Shown piece after piece: positions 1 through 7,449 of a stretch of DNA of 64,000 bases. Numbering within the stretch: position 1 is the first letter of the stretch; the number at the start of each line of letters is the position of its first letter. The position numbers were made by a program, and so were the translations under genes. Source of the stretch: Rubrivivax sp. (GTDB lineage: Bacteria > Pseudomonadota > Gammaproteobacteria > Burkholderiales > Burkholderiaceae_C). A model generated the notes under the pieces. That model did not search any database and had not been told where the DNA came from. It was given only the letters and a program-made list of their open reading frames with translations. The stretch spans positions 248,001-312,000 of the forward strand of contig JAIXSE010000021.1 in NCBI GenBank assembly GCA_027484825.1. Reading direction: 5' to 3'.

Positions 1-62
1 TGCTTTGATTCGACGCTACAGACATCAGGTCAAATGCACTGACACAGGGAGGGCGGCAAGCA

Positions 63-311
63 ATGAACATCAAAGGTAATTTCGCACTGTTGGTTTTCAT
101 GCTCATTGGATGGGGTGTGTTGATCCTGCTTTTTTGGTACTTGAGCAAAGCAAAGCCAAAAGGGCCGGCAGCGGCCATTCTGTTGGGCCCCATTTATTTC
201 GTGTTGAAACGGCAGGACTGGAAGTTCTCAAAGCGAGAGATCCAGGGGTGGGGGCTGGTCTTTGTTTTCATGCTCATTGCCCCGTTCCTTTCGCTTTGGC
301 TTGAGCGTTGA
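63..311 (+). CDS. Small two-helix membrane protein, unknown function
   Basis: Encodes 82 residues with two clear hydrophobic segments, roughly residues 7-27 and 62-80, joined by a basic loop (KAKPKG, LKRQDWKFSKRE). This suggests a small inner-membrane hairpin protein with the loop on the cytoplasmic side. A strong ribosome binding site (AGGGAGG) sits about 9 nt before the ATG. It lies 26 nt before a small open reading frame and about 150 nt before the Sel1-repeat lipoprotein gene on the same strand, so the three may be co-transcribed. I do not recognise the family and assign no function. Confidence 0.7.
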   Translation: MNIKGNFALLVFMLIGWGVLILLFWYLSKAKPKGPAAAILLGPIYFVLKRQDWKFSKREIQGWGLVFVFMLIAPFLSLWLER

Positions 312-337
312 CAACGATGGCATTGGCACAATAAGCC

Positions 338-463
338 ATGAACCAAGACGGTCCGGGGAACGAGATGGGTATTGCATTGATGCGCCGTGCCATCGATGCC
401 TACCTCGGACCGACCCTATTAAGGCACTGTTCAACTATGGTTGACCTTGCACCCATCAGATGA
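338..463 (+). CDS. Possible 41-residue leader or gene remnant coupled to the Sel1 gene
   Basis: A 41-codon open reading frame (MNQDGPGNEMGIALMRR at its start) fills most of the gap between the first gene and the Sel1-repeat gene. Its stop codon overlaps the next start in an ATGA, the arrangement used at most real gene junctions in this window. It could be a small translationally coupled gene, or the tail of a gene whose front has been lost. No good ribosome binding site is seen and I recognise no family. Confidence 0.3.
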   Translation: MNQDGPGNEMGIALMRRAIDAYLGPTLLRHCSTMVDLAPIR

Positions 464-1671
464 AACCGTTGAAGCCGCTGCTTTCTCTGATGCTCTTGGC
501 GCTGGCGCTGTTCGGTTGCGGCGCTTTGCCAGGCTTTGCCGCGTTAGCCCGGGCCAAAGTGGACCCAGCTGATAACGTGGATCCCGCTCAGGCGTGTGAG
601 CGAGGCAATAGGGATGATCGCTTGTTGCAGTGCGAGAAGGCTGCTCAGGCTGGGGACGGTCACGCGGCGCATGTGATCGCAAGAATCCACCGGTTCGGGT
701 TGTATGGTCAGCCGGTCAATCAGGCAGAGGCCACGAGGTGGTATCGCGTGGCGGCCGAGATGGAAGGGGGGCAGGCATACACGCAGTTGGGCATTCGGTC
801 GTTGTGCGGAATCGGCACGCTCAAAGACGAAAAGGCGGCACGCCGCTGGTTTGCGAAAGGCGTCGATGCTGGTGTCGTGAGCGCCACCTCGTGGCACGCC
901 TTGATGTTGCTGGATGGCAGAGGTGGCAAGCAAGACCTTGCTAGCGCGCGCCGGCAGTATCTTGAAGCCTCCGAGCAGGGCGACATCTCTGCCCTGATCA
1001 GGGTGGGCGTAGACCTTGCGCGTACAGGATCCAGTGAGGATGCCAGACGCGCACGCGATTTGTTCCGGCAGGCAGAGGCGAAAGCTCTAGAGTCGTCCGT
1101 ACTCGGGACGGGAGTCTATTCGTCGCTGGGACATGTCGCCGCGTTCGCACATTTCCAAGCCAGCGTTGAGCGGGAGAATCAAGTCTCTCAGCAGTTGGAA
1201 GCGCAAGCCGGGCCAGATCAACCGGATGCTGCCTTCGAACTGGGCCAGCGCTATCTGATGGGATTGACACCTACTGGAATTGATAAGTCAAAGGCCTTTC
1301 ACTGGTTCCGAGTCGCTGCGCTGGAGGGCCACACCGCGGCTCAGTTCGACTTGGCGCAACTGTGGATGCGAGGGTGGGGGACGACCAAAGACATGGCAGC
1401 GGGCGTAACCTGGCTCGAACGCGCATCCATTCGCGGGGACGCGCGAGCAATGTTTGCACTCGGTTGGCTTAAGTTGAAAGGCATGAGCATCACTCGTGAC
1501 GAGCCTGGCGGCATCGCCTTGCTGAAAGCGTCTGGCGATCTTGGCTGGTCAGACGCGGAAGTTTTGCTGGCGCTGGTGCATGCCCAAGGCTTGGGTACTC
1601 CAATCGATCTTAATGAAAGCGAGCGTTGGTGGCGCCGCCAAGTTGAGTGCTCACCCAATCAGGACCGCTGA
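460..1671 (+). CDS. Sel1-repeat lipoprotein
   Basis: The 403-residue product begins with a lipoprotein signal (hydrophobic stretch ending LALALFGC, with the lipobox cysteine near residue 20). The mature part is built of Sel1-like tetratricopeptide repeats, about 36 residues each. Typical repeat cores include AEATRWYRVAAEMEGGQAY, KAFHWFRVAALEGHTAAQF and MAAGVTWLERASIRGDARA. Such proteins are periplasmic or outer-membrane alpha-solenoid scaffolds that mediate protein contacts. The specific partner cannot be told from sequence. The start is supported by the ATGA overlap with the small upstream reading frame. Confidence 0.85.
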   Translation: MKPLKPLLSLMLLALALFGCGALPGFAALARAKVDPADNVDPAQACERGNRDDRLLQCEKAAQAGDGHAAHVIARIHRFGLYGQPVNQAEATRWYRVAAEMEGGQAYTQLGIRSLCGIGTLKDEKAARRWFAKGVDAGVVSATSWHALMLLDGRGGKQDLASARRQYLEASEQGDISALIRVGVDLARTGSSEDARRARDLFRQAEAKALESSVLGTGVYSSLGHVAAFAHFQASVERENQVSQQLEAQAGPDQPDAAFELGQRYLMGLTPTGIDKSKAFHWFRVAALEGHTAAQFDLAQLWMRGWGTTKDMAAGVTWLERASIRGDARAMFALGWLKLKGMSITRDEPGGIALLKASGDLGWSDAEVLLALVHAQGLGTPIDLNESERWWRRQVECSPNQDR

Positions 1672-1857
1672 CGGAAGCGTCACCTGAACCGCACCTCGAC
1701 CCCGAAAACGTTGCGAACCCCCTATGCAATGCCCCGGCGGTTGCGGACCGCACACGTCTCGCTGTGCCGACCGCAGATGCCAGACGTGTGGCAATCGATT
1801 TTCCAGGTCCGACTACTGAGCCGACTCGCTCGTACTACTCCATGGCCGTGCCGTAAT
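1672..1857. other. Intergenic gap with no supported gene
   Basis: The stretch separates the Sel1-repeat gene (plus strand) from the convergent small cysteine-rich gene (minus strand). Open frames here have no ribosome binding site and no coding character. I see no hairpin with a T-run. Confidence 0.5.
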
Positions 1858-2088
1858 TCAGCGACACTCACAGACGCTATTCGCCTCTTTGTAGACGTCC
1901 CTGGATGTGGCTGGGCCCTTGTATACAAGTTCACCGCGCTTGTTCAGAACCGCACACTTTTGCGCGCAGGCTTCATGTGGCGACGGCAGGCCGCTGGTGA
2001 CATACCCAACAATCAAGGGCACAGCAACAAAACCAGCAAATACCAAAGAGACCACCACTCCTCGGGATAGCTTCATAAGCTTCTTCAT
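1858..2088 (-). CDS. Small exported or membrane-anchored cysteine-rich protein
   Basis: Read from the ATG at 2088 the product has 76 residues: a basic start (MKKLMKLSRG), one hydrophobic segment (about residues 10-32) and a short tail with four cysteines (CAQKC and CEC). That pattern fits a small protein anchored in or exported through the inner membrane, with disulfides or metal binding in the tail. An upstream extension to 2202 is open but runs through AT-rich, non-coding-like sequence, so the internal ATG is preferred. Function unknown. Confidence 0.5.
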   Translation of the reverse strand: MKKLMKLSRGVVVSLVFAGFVAVPLIVGYVTSGLPSPHEACAQKCAVLNKRGELVYKGPATSRDVYKEANSVCECR

Positions 2089-2266
2089 CCCGTAGGTTTC
2101 CCCAGGGGCGACGGGTGTGTTGAAATGTGCAGCAACGGTCAATACGCTCAGAGCACAAGTAGTCCAAAATTTGAGAATCCAGAATCCCCAAATTATCCCC
2201 ACAGCAGAAAAGGCAGCCCAAGTGACTTCTCTGCACTTTGTGGCTTATTAAAAGGAAGATAGTTGG

Positions 2267-2554
2267 ATGGGTAATAATAATATTTGGACAAAACTGCTGA
2301 GATTATTCGCTGCACTACTGTGCATTTCTGTGGCAATATTCCTCTCAGTTCCAAGAGATTTGGTGATAAAAAAAGCTTTGGCTACAACGTCTGCATTTTT
2401 GGCAGTCATTTGCATTATTCTGGCAAAATTGGCGAGGAAATTCGAGGCCGAAAATGAAATTCAACTTGTAAATCAAGATATTAGACGACATCCAATTGAT
2501 GCCGCCCATCCTGATGAACATATTGACTTCAGTCATGATGTCCACGCACATTGA
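2267..2554 (+). CDS. Hypothetical two-helix membrane protein, low GC
   Basis: A 95-residue protein preceded by a strong ribosome binding site (AAGGAAG, 7 nt before ATG). Two hydrophobic segments (about residues 9-27 and 37-53) are followed by a charged, histidine-rich tail ending in HAH. Base composition is far more AT-rich than the flanking chromosome, which suggests a foreign origin. Its 3' end overlaps the next gene. I recognise no family. Confidence 0.55.
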   Translation: MGNNNIWTKLLRLFAALLCISVAIFLSVPRDLVIKKALATTSAFLAVICIILAKLARKFEAENEIQLVNQDIRRHPIDAAHPDEHIDFSHDVHAH

Positions 2555-2978
2555 CGAGAGGTGCCAGGGCAGCCTTTATAATTGTTTGCTGGCAATATTG
2601 ATATTTTTTTCCGGCTGTTCCAGATCGATCAATAGCGAAGCTCCAAGCACTCTGGCGACAGGCGTCACGGTAGTGAACTCCGATGTTTGTAATGCGAGTG
2701 ACCTGGATAGCAATCTGAAGATAGCAAAGAAGGACGGACTCTACATCGTCGACTTGTCAGCCGAGCTGGGATGTGAAGTCAACTCGTTGCGGCCGTTTGT
2801 CTCCCCTCTCATCGACCATAAGGCAACCTTGGTGCTATCGTCTGGCGGCGTGAGCGGATCGTCCGGGTGCGAATGCTCTCGAAAAGTCCAGATATCCATA
2901 AAAGATCGATTGGACGCCGGAGACACGCTGTATGTTTTAAACGGCGATGTGGTAATCGGCCATGTAACAGTCCCCTAG
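2535..2978 (+). CDS. Putative lipoprotein of unknown function, low GC
   Basis: Starting at one of two adjacent ATGs (2535/2538), the product is about 147 residues. A hydrophobic stretch ends in FFSGCSRS, a plausible lipobox. The mature part has a CECSRK motif and ends in a short strand-rich segment (GDTLYVLNGDVVIGHVTVP). The n-region is acidic (HIDERCQ), atypical for a signal peptide, so a downstream TTG start closer to the hydrophobic core is possible. It overlaps the preceding gene by about 20 nt, suggesting coupled translation. Function unknown. Confidence 0.45.
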   Translation: MMSTHIDERCQGSLYNCLLAILIFFSGCSRSINSEAPSTLATGVTVVNSDVCNASDLDSNLKIAKKDGLYIVDLSAELGCEVNSLRPFVSPLIDHKATLVLSSGGVSGSSGCECSRKVQISIKDRLDAGDTLYVLNGDVVIGHVTVP

Positions 2979-3024
2979 TGCGAAGCACATGAACGCTGTG
3001 CCGGGTTTTGGTGGTTGTAGAGCA

Positions 3025-3582
3025 ATGAAAATTTCCAGATTAAAAGCAGGTCGGATTTTAATCGTCCTCATCGCTTCAGTAATTCTGAATTCTGCTAAGG
3101 CAGATGCACCTGGCTTGCCCCCGGCTACCATACGCGTAAAAAGTTCGGATGGCCGCATTAGTGTGGTATCAATTCCAGGGCGCAACACTATTGCCTACAG
3201 CGTTGATGGGAAGCGTCTGTGGATTGTGCCAGGATGGCACGAGCAATTTTTGGTTCCAAACAATGGGATCGATCTAATTGTTCTATACGGTGGCCTAAAT
3301 TTAATACCAAAGAATTATTCAGAGAATTTGGTTTTAATGACGGTTTGGCGGAGGGGTAGGATATTCCGTCGCTTTCGACTTCGCGAAATTGTTGCTGAAC
3401 CATCTACCTTGACTGAAACTGCGTCGCACTATTTTTGGGGTAATGTGCTAACCTTGCGGAATAATAAAGATATTATTATCAACCGGTCTGATGGAAAGCA
3501 AATTTCTTTAAATTATGAAAACGGGCGTATTGAAATTGTTGGCAATTGGATGCCCATTGATGCTGGCGCTCGGTTTCAGTAA
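3025..3582 (+). CDS. Hypothetical exported protein, low GC
   Basis: The 185-residue product has a classic signal peptide: basic start (MKISRLKAGR), hydrophobic core, and probable cleavage after AKA (SAKA/DAPG). The mature part is rich in beta-strand segments and basic residues (VWRRGRIFRRFRLRE). An upstream ATG at 2989 would add 12 residues with no signal-like character, so 3025 is preferred. It belongs to the same AT-richer patch as the two genes before it. I recognise no family. Confidence 0.5.
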   Translation: MKISRLKAGRILIVLIASVILNSAKADAPGLPPATIRVKSSDGRISVVSIPGRNTIAYSVDGKRLWIVPGWHEQFLVPNNGIDLIVLYGGLNLIPKNYSENLVLMTVWRRGRIFRRFRLREIVAEPSTLTETASHYFWGNVLTLRNNKDIIINRSDGKQISLNYENGRIEIVGNWMPIDAGARFQ

Positions 3583-3654
3583 AAAGTTCATGCCCTTAAG
3601 TCTGGGGCGCAATTTCTGCGAGTTATTGATTGCCTCGCGTGAGTGAACCGCTCC

Positions 3655-3677
3655 GGCCTTCGCGGAGGCCTTTCGGT
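3655..3677 (+). terminator. Probable intrinsic terminator
   Basis: GGCCT and AGGCC flank a 6-nt loop, followed by TTTCGGTTTA. It lies 70 nt beyond the stop of the exported-protein gene and before the convergent 3712-4902 gene. The stem is only 5 bp and the T-run is interrupted, so this is a moderate call. Confidence 0.4.
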
Positions 3678-3711
3678 TTAAGTCCGACGGTCGCGGTCTG
3701 ACCACTGACGC

Positions 3712-4902
3712 TCAATCAGACCCAGACGCCTGCCCCTCATCCCCAGGAAGCGGCTGCCCCCCGGTCAACGCCATTGCTTGCCAGTCCTGCCTCCCCGGAT
3801 CGATATCCCGAAACGTCCGCGCCAGCGCCCACTGCGCCTGCTGCCGCACCGACGGATCCGTAATCCGATGCACCAAATCCACCGCCTCCCGCGGTGACTG
3901 CCTTGCCAGTTCATCCTGAGTCGCATGCTGCACGATGGACGCATCCAGCGCGGGGGTGGCGCCCTGTGCGCGTATCCATTCCCGAGCCGCAAGCCCGTCA
4001 AGCGCCAACCAACGATTGAGCGATTCAGTCAGCAGCGGCCGGCCGATCGACGGGGGCAGGGTGCTGGCAAACACGGTGGCGGACCGGGCGTCCTGATGGG
4101 CCCATCGGTCGTTGACCACGGCCAGCAGGTCTGCACCGCCAGCGCCGGGTCGAGCGCCGTCGGCAGGGCCTGCGGCATTTCCTGACGCAGCGCCTGCCGC
4201 AGTCCAATGTGCAGCCCCATAGGCCGCCCGATGGGCTTCCCAATTCGCCGCCCAGTTAGCCGCCTGCGTGGGCGCCGTCTCAGTCCACCGCACGAGCGTC
4301 GCATCCATCCAGGCGCTGCGCAGCGCAAGCTCCAGGCCCGTTGCCTGATCCAGCCCCTGAAGCATCACATCGAACATCCGGCGCTGCCAAAGTGGCTCCA
4401 GCAGCGGATCCACCAGCGCCTGCGCCCAGTCCGGCCGCTCTGACGCCCATTGCAAGGCCAGGCGCCAAGCCCCTGACGGGTCCTTGGCGAGCATCGACAT
4501 CAACATCGCCTGGCACTGCGCCAGGGACAAGGCCGCTGTGCGGCCCGCCGAGAGCGGCGCGTCGTCCGCCTGCGCGGTGGCCGTCGCCAGCTGCTGCCAG
4601 GGGTCCTGGTAGGCGCTGCCAGTCGCCGGGCTGTTGGACGCGGAGGCATCCTCATCCGCGCCTCCCCACATCCACACAAGGGCGGACACACTCACCATCA
4701 CCACCGCCGCAACGCGCCATCCCATCCGCTGCCACCCCGGGCCGTTTTGCGCGGACTCATCCGTCGTGGGCAGGAAGAAACTGCGGCTTGGTCGGCTGTG
4801 CGGCCGCCCTGACCGTTGGGGCTGAGCAGTCTTGCCGCTCTGACCCAAGCTGCCGAGAGGCGGCTGCTGTTCGAGGCGATCCAGGTTGAAGCGTTCGCTC
4901 AT
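3712..4902 (-). CDS. Single-pass membrane protein with Ala/Trp-rich helical region, unknown
   Basis: Read from the ATG at 4902 (AGGA 4 nt upstream) the product has 396 residues. An N-terminal region of about 55 polar residues is followed by one transmembrane helix (GWRVAAVVMVSVSALVWMW, roughly residues 60-80), then a low-complexity linker and a long helical domain. The centre is unusually rich in Ala and Trp (AANWAANWEAHRAAYGAAHW), suggesting degenerate helical repeats. The topology is that of a bitopic inner-membrane protein with a periplasmic alpha-solenoid. An ATG at 4926 would add 8 residues but lacks a ribosome binding site. Function unknown. Confidence 0.55.
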   Translation of the reverse strand: MSERFNLDRLEQQPPLGSLGQSGKTAQPQRSGRPHSRPSRSFFLPTTDESAQNGPGWQRMGWRVAAVVMVSVSALVWMWGGADEDASASNSPATGSAYQDPWQQLATATAQADDAPLSAGRTAALSLAQCQAMLMSMLAKDPSGAWRLALQWASERPDWAQALVDPLLEPLWQRRMFDVMLQGLDQATGLELALRSAWMDATLVRWTETAPTQAANWAANWEAHRAAYGAAHWTAAGAASGNAAGPADGARPGAGGADLLAVVNDRWAHQDARSATVFASTLPPSIGRPLLTESLNRWLALDGLAAREWIRAQGATPALDASIVQHATQDELARQSPREAVDLVHRITDPSVRQQAQWALARTFRDIDPGRQDWQAMALTGGQPLPGDEGQASGSD

Positions 4903-5079
4903 GATGTCCTGACGGTCCTGGCGCATGGGAGGGAAAAGGACGCGGTCGCCGATCCCCAGTAAGCGATCAGCGATCCGCGATCCGCGCGATCAACGTCCAG
5001 CAAGAACGACCCCAGCTGTTGCCCATGCAATCCAGCCAGGGCCCTTCCAGCTACAGGCGCAGCCGACGGCTGCCGCCCG

Positions 5080-5925
5080 TCACTTCAGAACGCAGGACCG
5101 CGCAATGTTGCTGCTGCTCGTGTCCTTGCCGGGTTCATTGCCCTTGCCGGTGCCCACATAGGCGATGCACTTGGGCTTGGAGCCCGAATACACCAGGTCG
5201 GAAATGGTGGCCACGTCGTACTGCCCGGCGATGCCAGACTTGCTGTCATAGCTGCTGTTCACGCCCACCCCGCCTGCGCTCACCGTGCCCAGCCGCACAC
5301 CGGACACCGTCACCTTGCGGGCATATTGCGTGGAGCAGTTGCCGCAGGAGCGGTACAGCTTGCCCACGTTGTCCACGTAGAAGTCGGAGATGATCACCGT
5401 GCCGTCCCCGTTGTGCTGGAACACCTTGTCGGCGGCCTTGAAGGCGGCGCCGCCGGAGATGGTCAGCTTGCTGGTGACGCCGCTGAGCTTGATGGCGGTG
5501 GCGGCGTCTTCGCCCACGTCGGCCCAGTAGACATTGGTGATGTTGCACTGACCGTAGCAATGCACCCCGTCCGCGCCGCCAGCGGCCAGATTGGTCCCAC
5601 TGCCCAGCGACCCGTCGCCAATGACGACGTTTTTCACCGTGGCGCCGTTGTTCAGCTTGAACATCGGAATCTGGCTCTCGCTCTGGGTGCCCTTCATGTT
5701 GGAGGCGGTGCCCACCAGACAGACCCACTTGCCGTAGACGGCCGTGCCGTCCCAGGTGGCGCCAGCCGCCACCTCGATGGTGCTGCTGATGTTGACCTTG
5801 GTACAGCTGGGCACCGTTCTCACGCCGGGGGCGGCATGGGCCTGTGAGGCCAGGAACAGTGCCACCAGGGCGAACACGGCATGCAGCAGCGCGCCGAACG
5901 ACACTCGTTCAATCAATCGGTTCAT
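5080..5925 (-). CDS. Secreted pectate lyase, polysaccharide lyase family 3
   Basis: The 281-residue product has a signal peptide (basic start, hydrophobic core, cleavage near SQAHA/APG) and then a complete PL3 right-handed beta-helix. Characteristic stretches are VKNVVIGDGSLG, ADGVHCYG, WADVGEDAA, AAFKAADKVFQHNGDG and DNVGKLYRSCGNC. These hold the acidic calcium-binding residues, the catalytic-region lysine and the conserved arginine. Family 3 enzymes cleave polygalacturonate by calcium-dependent beta-elimination, and the same fold forms the C-terminus of the plant-pathogen harpin HrpW. This copy has no harpin extension, so it is a plain secreted enzyme. AAGG 8 nt upstream supports the start. 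It implies contact with plant material. Confidence 0.88.
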   Translation of the reverse strand: MNRLIERVSFGALLHAVFALVALFLASQAHAAPGVRTVPSCTKVNISSTIEVAAGATWDGTAVYGKWVCLVGTASNMKGTQSESQIPMFKLNNGATVKNVVIGDGSLGSGTNLAAGGADGVHCYGQCNITNVYWADVGEDAATAIKLSGVTSKLTISGGAAFKAADKVFQHNGDGTVIISDFYVDNVGKLYRSCGNCSTQYARKVTVSGVRLGTVSAGGVGVNSSYDSKSGIAGQYDVATISDLVYSGSKPKCIAYVGTGKGNEPGKDTSSSNIARSCVLK

Positions 5926-6320
5926 TTGATTACCTTCCAGTGATGATGAAGAAGATCACCCGGGGAGCGTGGCTGGAGCCTCCCGCCGTGGCGGGATCTC
6001 TTGGCGTGAATCGCGGGTGGCCGTCAGGACCAACCTGTCCGATTGAAGGAGCGGGGTGCCGCTGCATCGACCCGCGCAGGGGGGCGAGCAGGGAATTGAC
6101 GAAGTGACGATGGCAGACCGTGGTGCGGCCCGCCTGCCCATGTTGTCAGTGTTTTGTCTGGCGATGTCTCCCTGGGCAGGCCCATTGTGGGGATACCGGT
6201 ACCGGCGGGGTACTGTAAGAGCTTGCAGTTAGGGAAAGGCCGGTGGGGGCAGGACGGGTCCGTGGTTTGCCAGGAGCTCTGACCCATCCAGTCCGGATGG
6301 CCTCTTTGGAGTCCGCCCGC
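5926..6320. other. Divergent intergenic region between pectate lyase and ku
   Basis: About 395 nt between two divergently read genes, so it should hold promoters for both. I see a perfect 10-bp palindrome, CCGGTACCGG, at 6196-6205, inside a run of CGG/GGTA motifs. I see no convincing -35/-10 pair and no coding frame. Confidence 0.4.
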
Positions 6321-7313
6321 ATGCCCACCTCCGCCCCCCGATCGGCCGCTCGGTCGTCCAAAACCGGCGGCTCGAAGTCCTCCGCTTCCTCGCGGGCCAG
6401 TGCCGCAAAGCGTGCAGGGCGGCCAGGGACGTCGAGCCGCAAAGGCGCCGCCGCGGCCGTGGCCCGCACTGGTACCACCGCCGATGCCGCACCCGCTCCG
6501 CGCCGGGCCATCTGGAAGGGCGCCATCAGCTTCGGCCTGGTCCACGTGCCGGTGGCCCTGTATCCCGCCACCCGGGACGAAGAGGTGGACTTCGACTGGC
6601 TGGACAAACGCACCCTGGACCCGGTCGGCTACAAGCGCATCAACAAGCGCACTGGGCGGGAGATCGACAAGGCGCAGATCGTCAAAGGGGTGAAGCAGGA
6701 CAACGGCGACTATGTGGTGCTCAGCGAAGACGAGATCCGCCAGGCCTATCCCGCCACCACCCAGACGATCAACATCGAGACCTTCGTGCCGGCCGAGCAG
6801 ATCTCCTTCGTCTACCTGGAGCGCCCCTACTACCTGGCGCCGGTGGGCAAGACCGCCAAGGTGTATGCGTTGCTGCGCGAAGCCATGGCGCAGGCGGGGC
6901 TGATCGCGGTGGCGCGTCTGGTCATCCACAGCAAGGAGCATCTGGCTGCGCTGCTGCCGGCCGGGCCGGCGCTGATGATCGGGCTGATGCGCTGGGCCAA
7001 CGAGATCCGTCCGGCCCACGACCTGGATCTTCCCGACGAGGGCGTCAGCGCCCACGGCATCAAGCCGGCCGAGCTGAAAATGGCCCAGCAACTGATCCAA
7101 GAGATGACCGCCGACTGGCGCCCGCAGGACTATCAGGACGAGTTCACCGTGGCCATCCGCAAGCTGATCGACCGCAAGGTCAAGGCCGGCGAGGCGCAGA
7201 CGGTCGAGCCGCTGGAAGAGGTGCCCACGCAGGATCAGGGCAATGTGGTGGACCTCACCGAGCTGCTCAAGCGCAGTCTGGGCGGGGGCAAGAAGCCAGC
7301 GAAGCGGGCCTGA
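6321..7313 (+). CDS. ku: Ku protein, non-homologous end joining
   Basis: Bacterial Ku forms a homodimeric ring that binds DNA double-strand ends and recruits LigD. From residue about 63 the protein matches the Ku core (AIWKGAISFGLVHVPVALYP, FVPAEQISFVYLERPYYLAP, LMRWANEIRP). It ends in a short basic tail (GGGKKPAKRA), a feature of the Ku C-terminus that contacts DNA. The first 60 residues are Ser/Ala/Lys/Arg-rich low complexity, longer than usual. The ATG at 6321 has GGAG 9 nt upstream; earlier in-frame starts at 6297 and 6243 are less well supported. ligD follows 136 nt downstream. Confidence 0.93.
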   Translation: MPTSAPRSAARSSKTGGSKSSASSRASAAKRAGRPGTSSRKGAAAAVARTGTTADAAPAPRRAIWKGAISFGLVHVPVALYPATRDEEVDFDWLDKRTLDPVGYKRINKRTGREIDKAQIVKGVKQDNGDYVVLSEDEIRQAYPATTQTINIETFVPAEQISFVYLERPYYLAPVGKTAKVYALLREAMAQAGLIAVARLVIHSKEHLAALLPAGPALMIGLMRWANEIRPAHDLDLPDEGVSAHGIKPAELKMAQQLIQEMTADWRPQDYQDEFTVAIRKLIDRKVKAGEAQTVEPLEEVPTQDQGNVVDLTELLKRSLGGGKKPAKRA

Positions 7314-7449
7314 GGCCGGCACACCGGAGGCCTCCTGGGGAAGGTCATCCGCAGGCGCCCAAGGTCCGGGCTGTGCCGCCTCTACGGTCGCGGCGCCTCC
7401 ACGGGCGCGCCATTTGCTGGGAGACCGCACTCCCACGACGGACCTGACC

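Noticed and set aside
1647-2070. Plus-strand frames between the Sel1 gene and the two-helix gene
   Set aside because: No ribosome binding sites, no domain, and they overlap the better-supported minus-strand gene.
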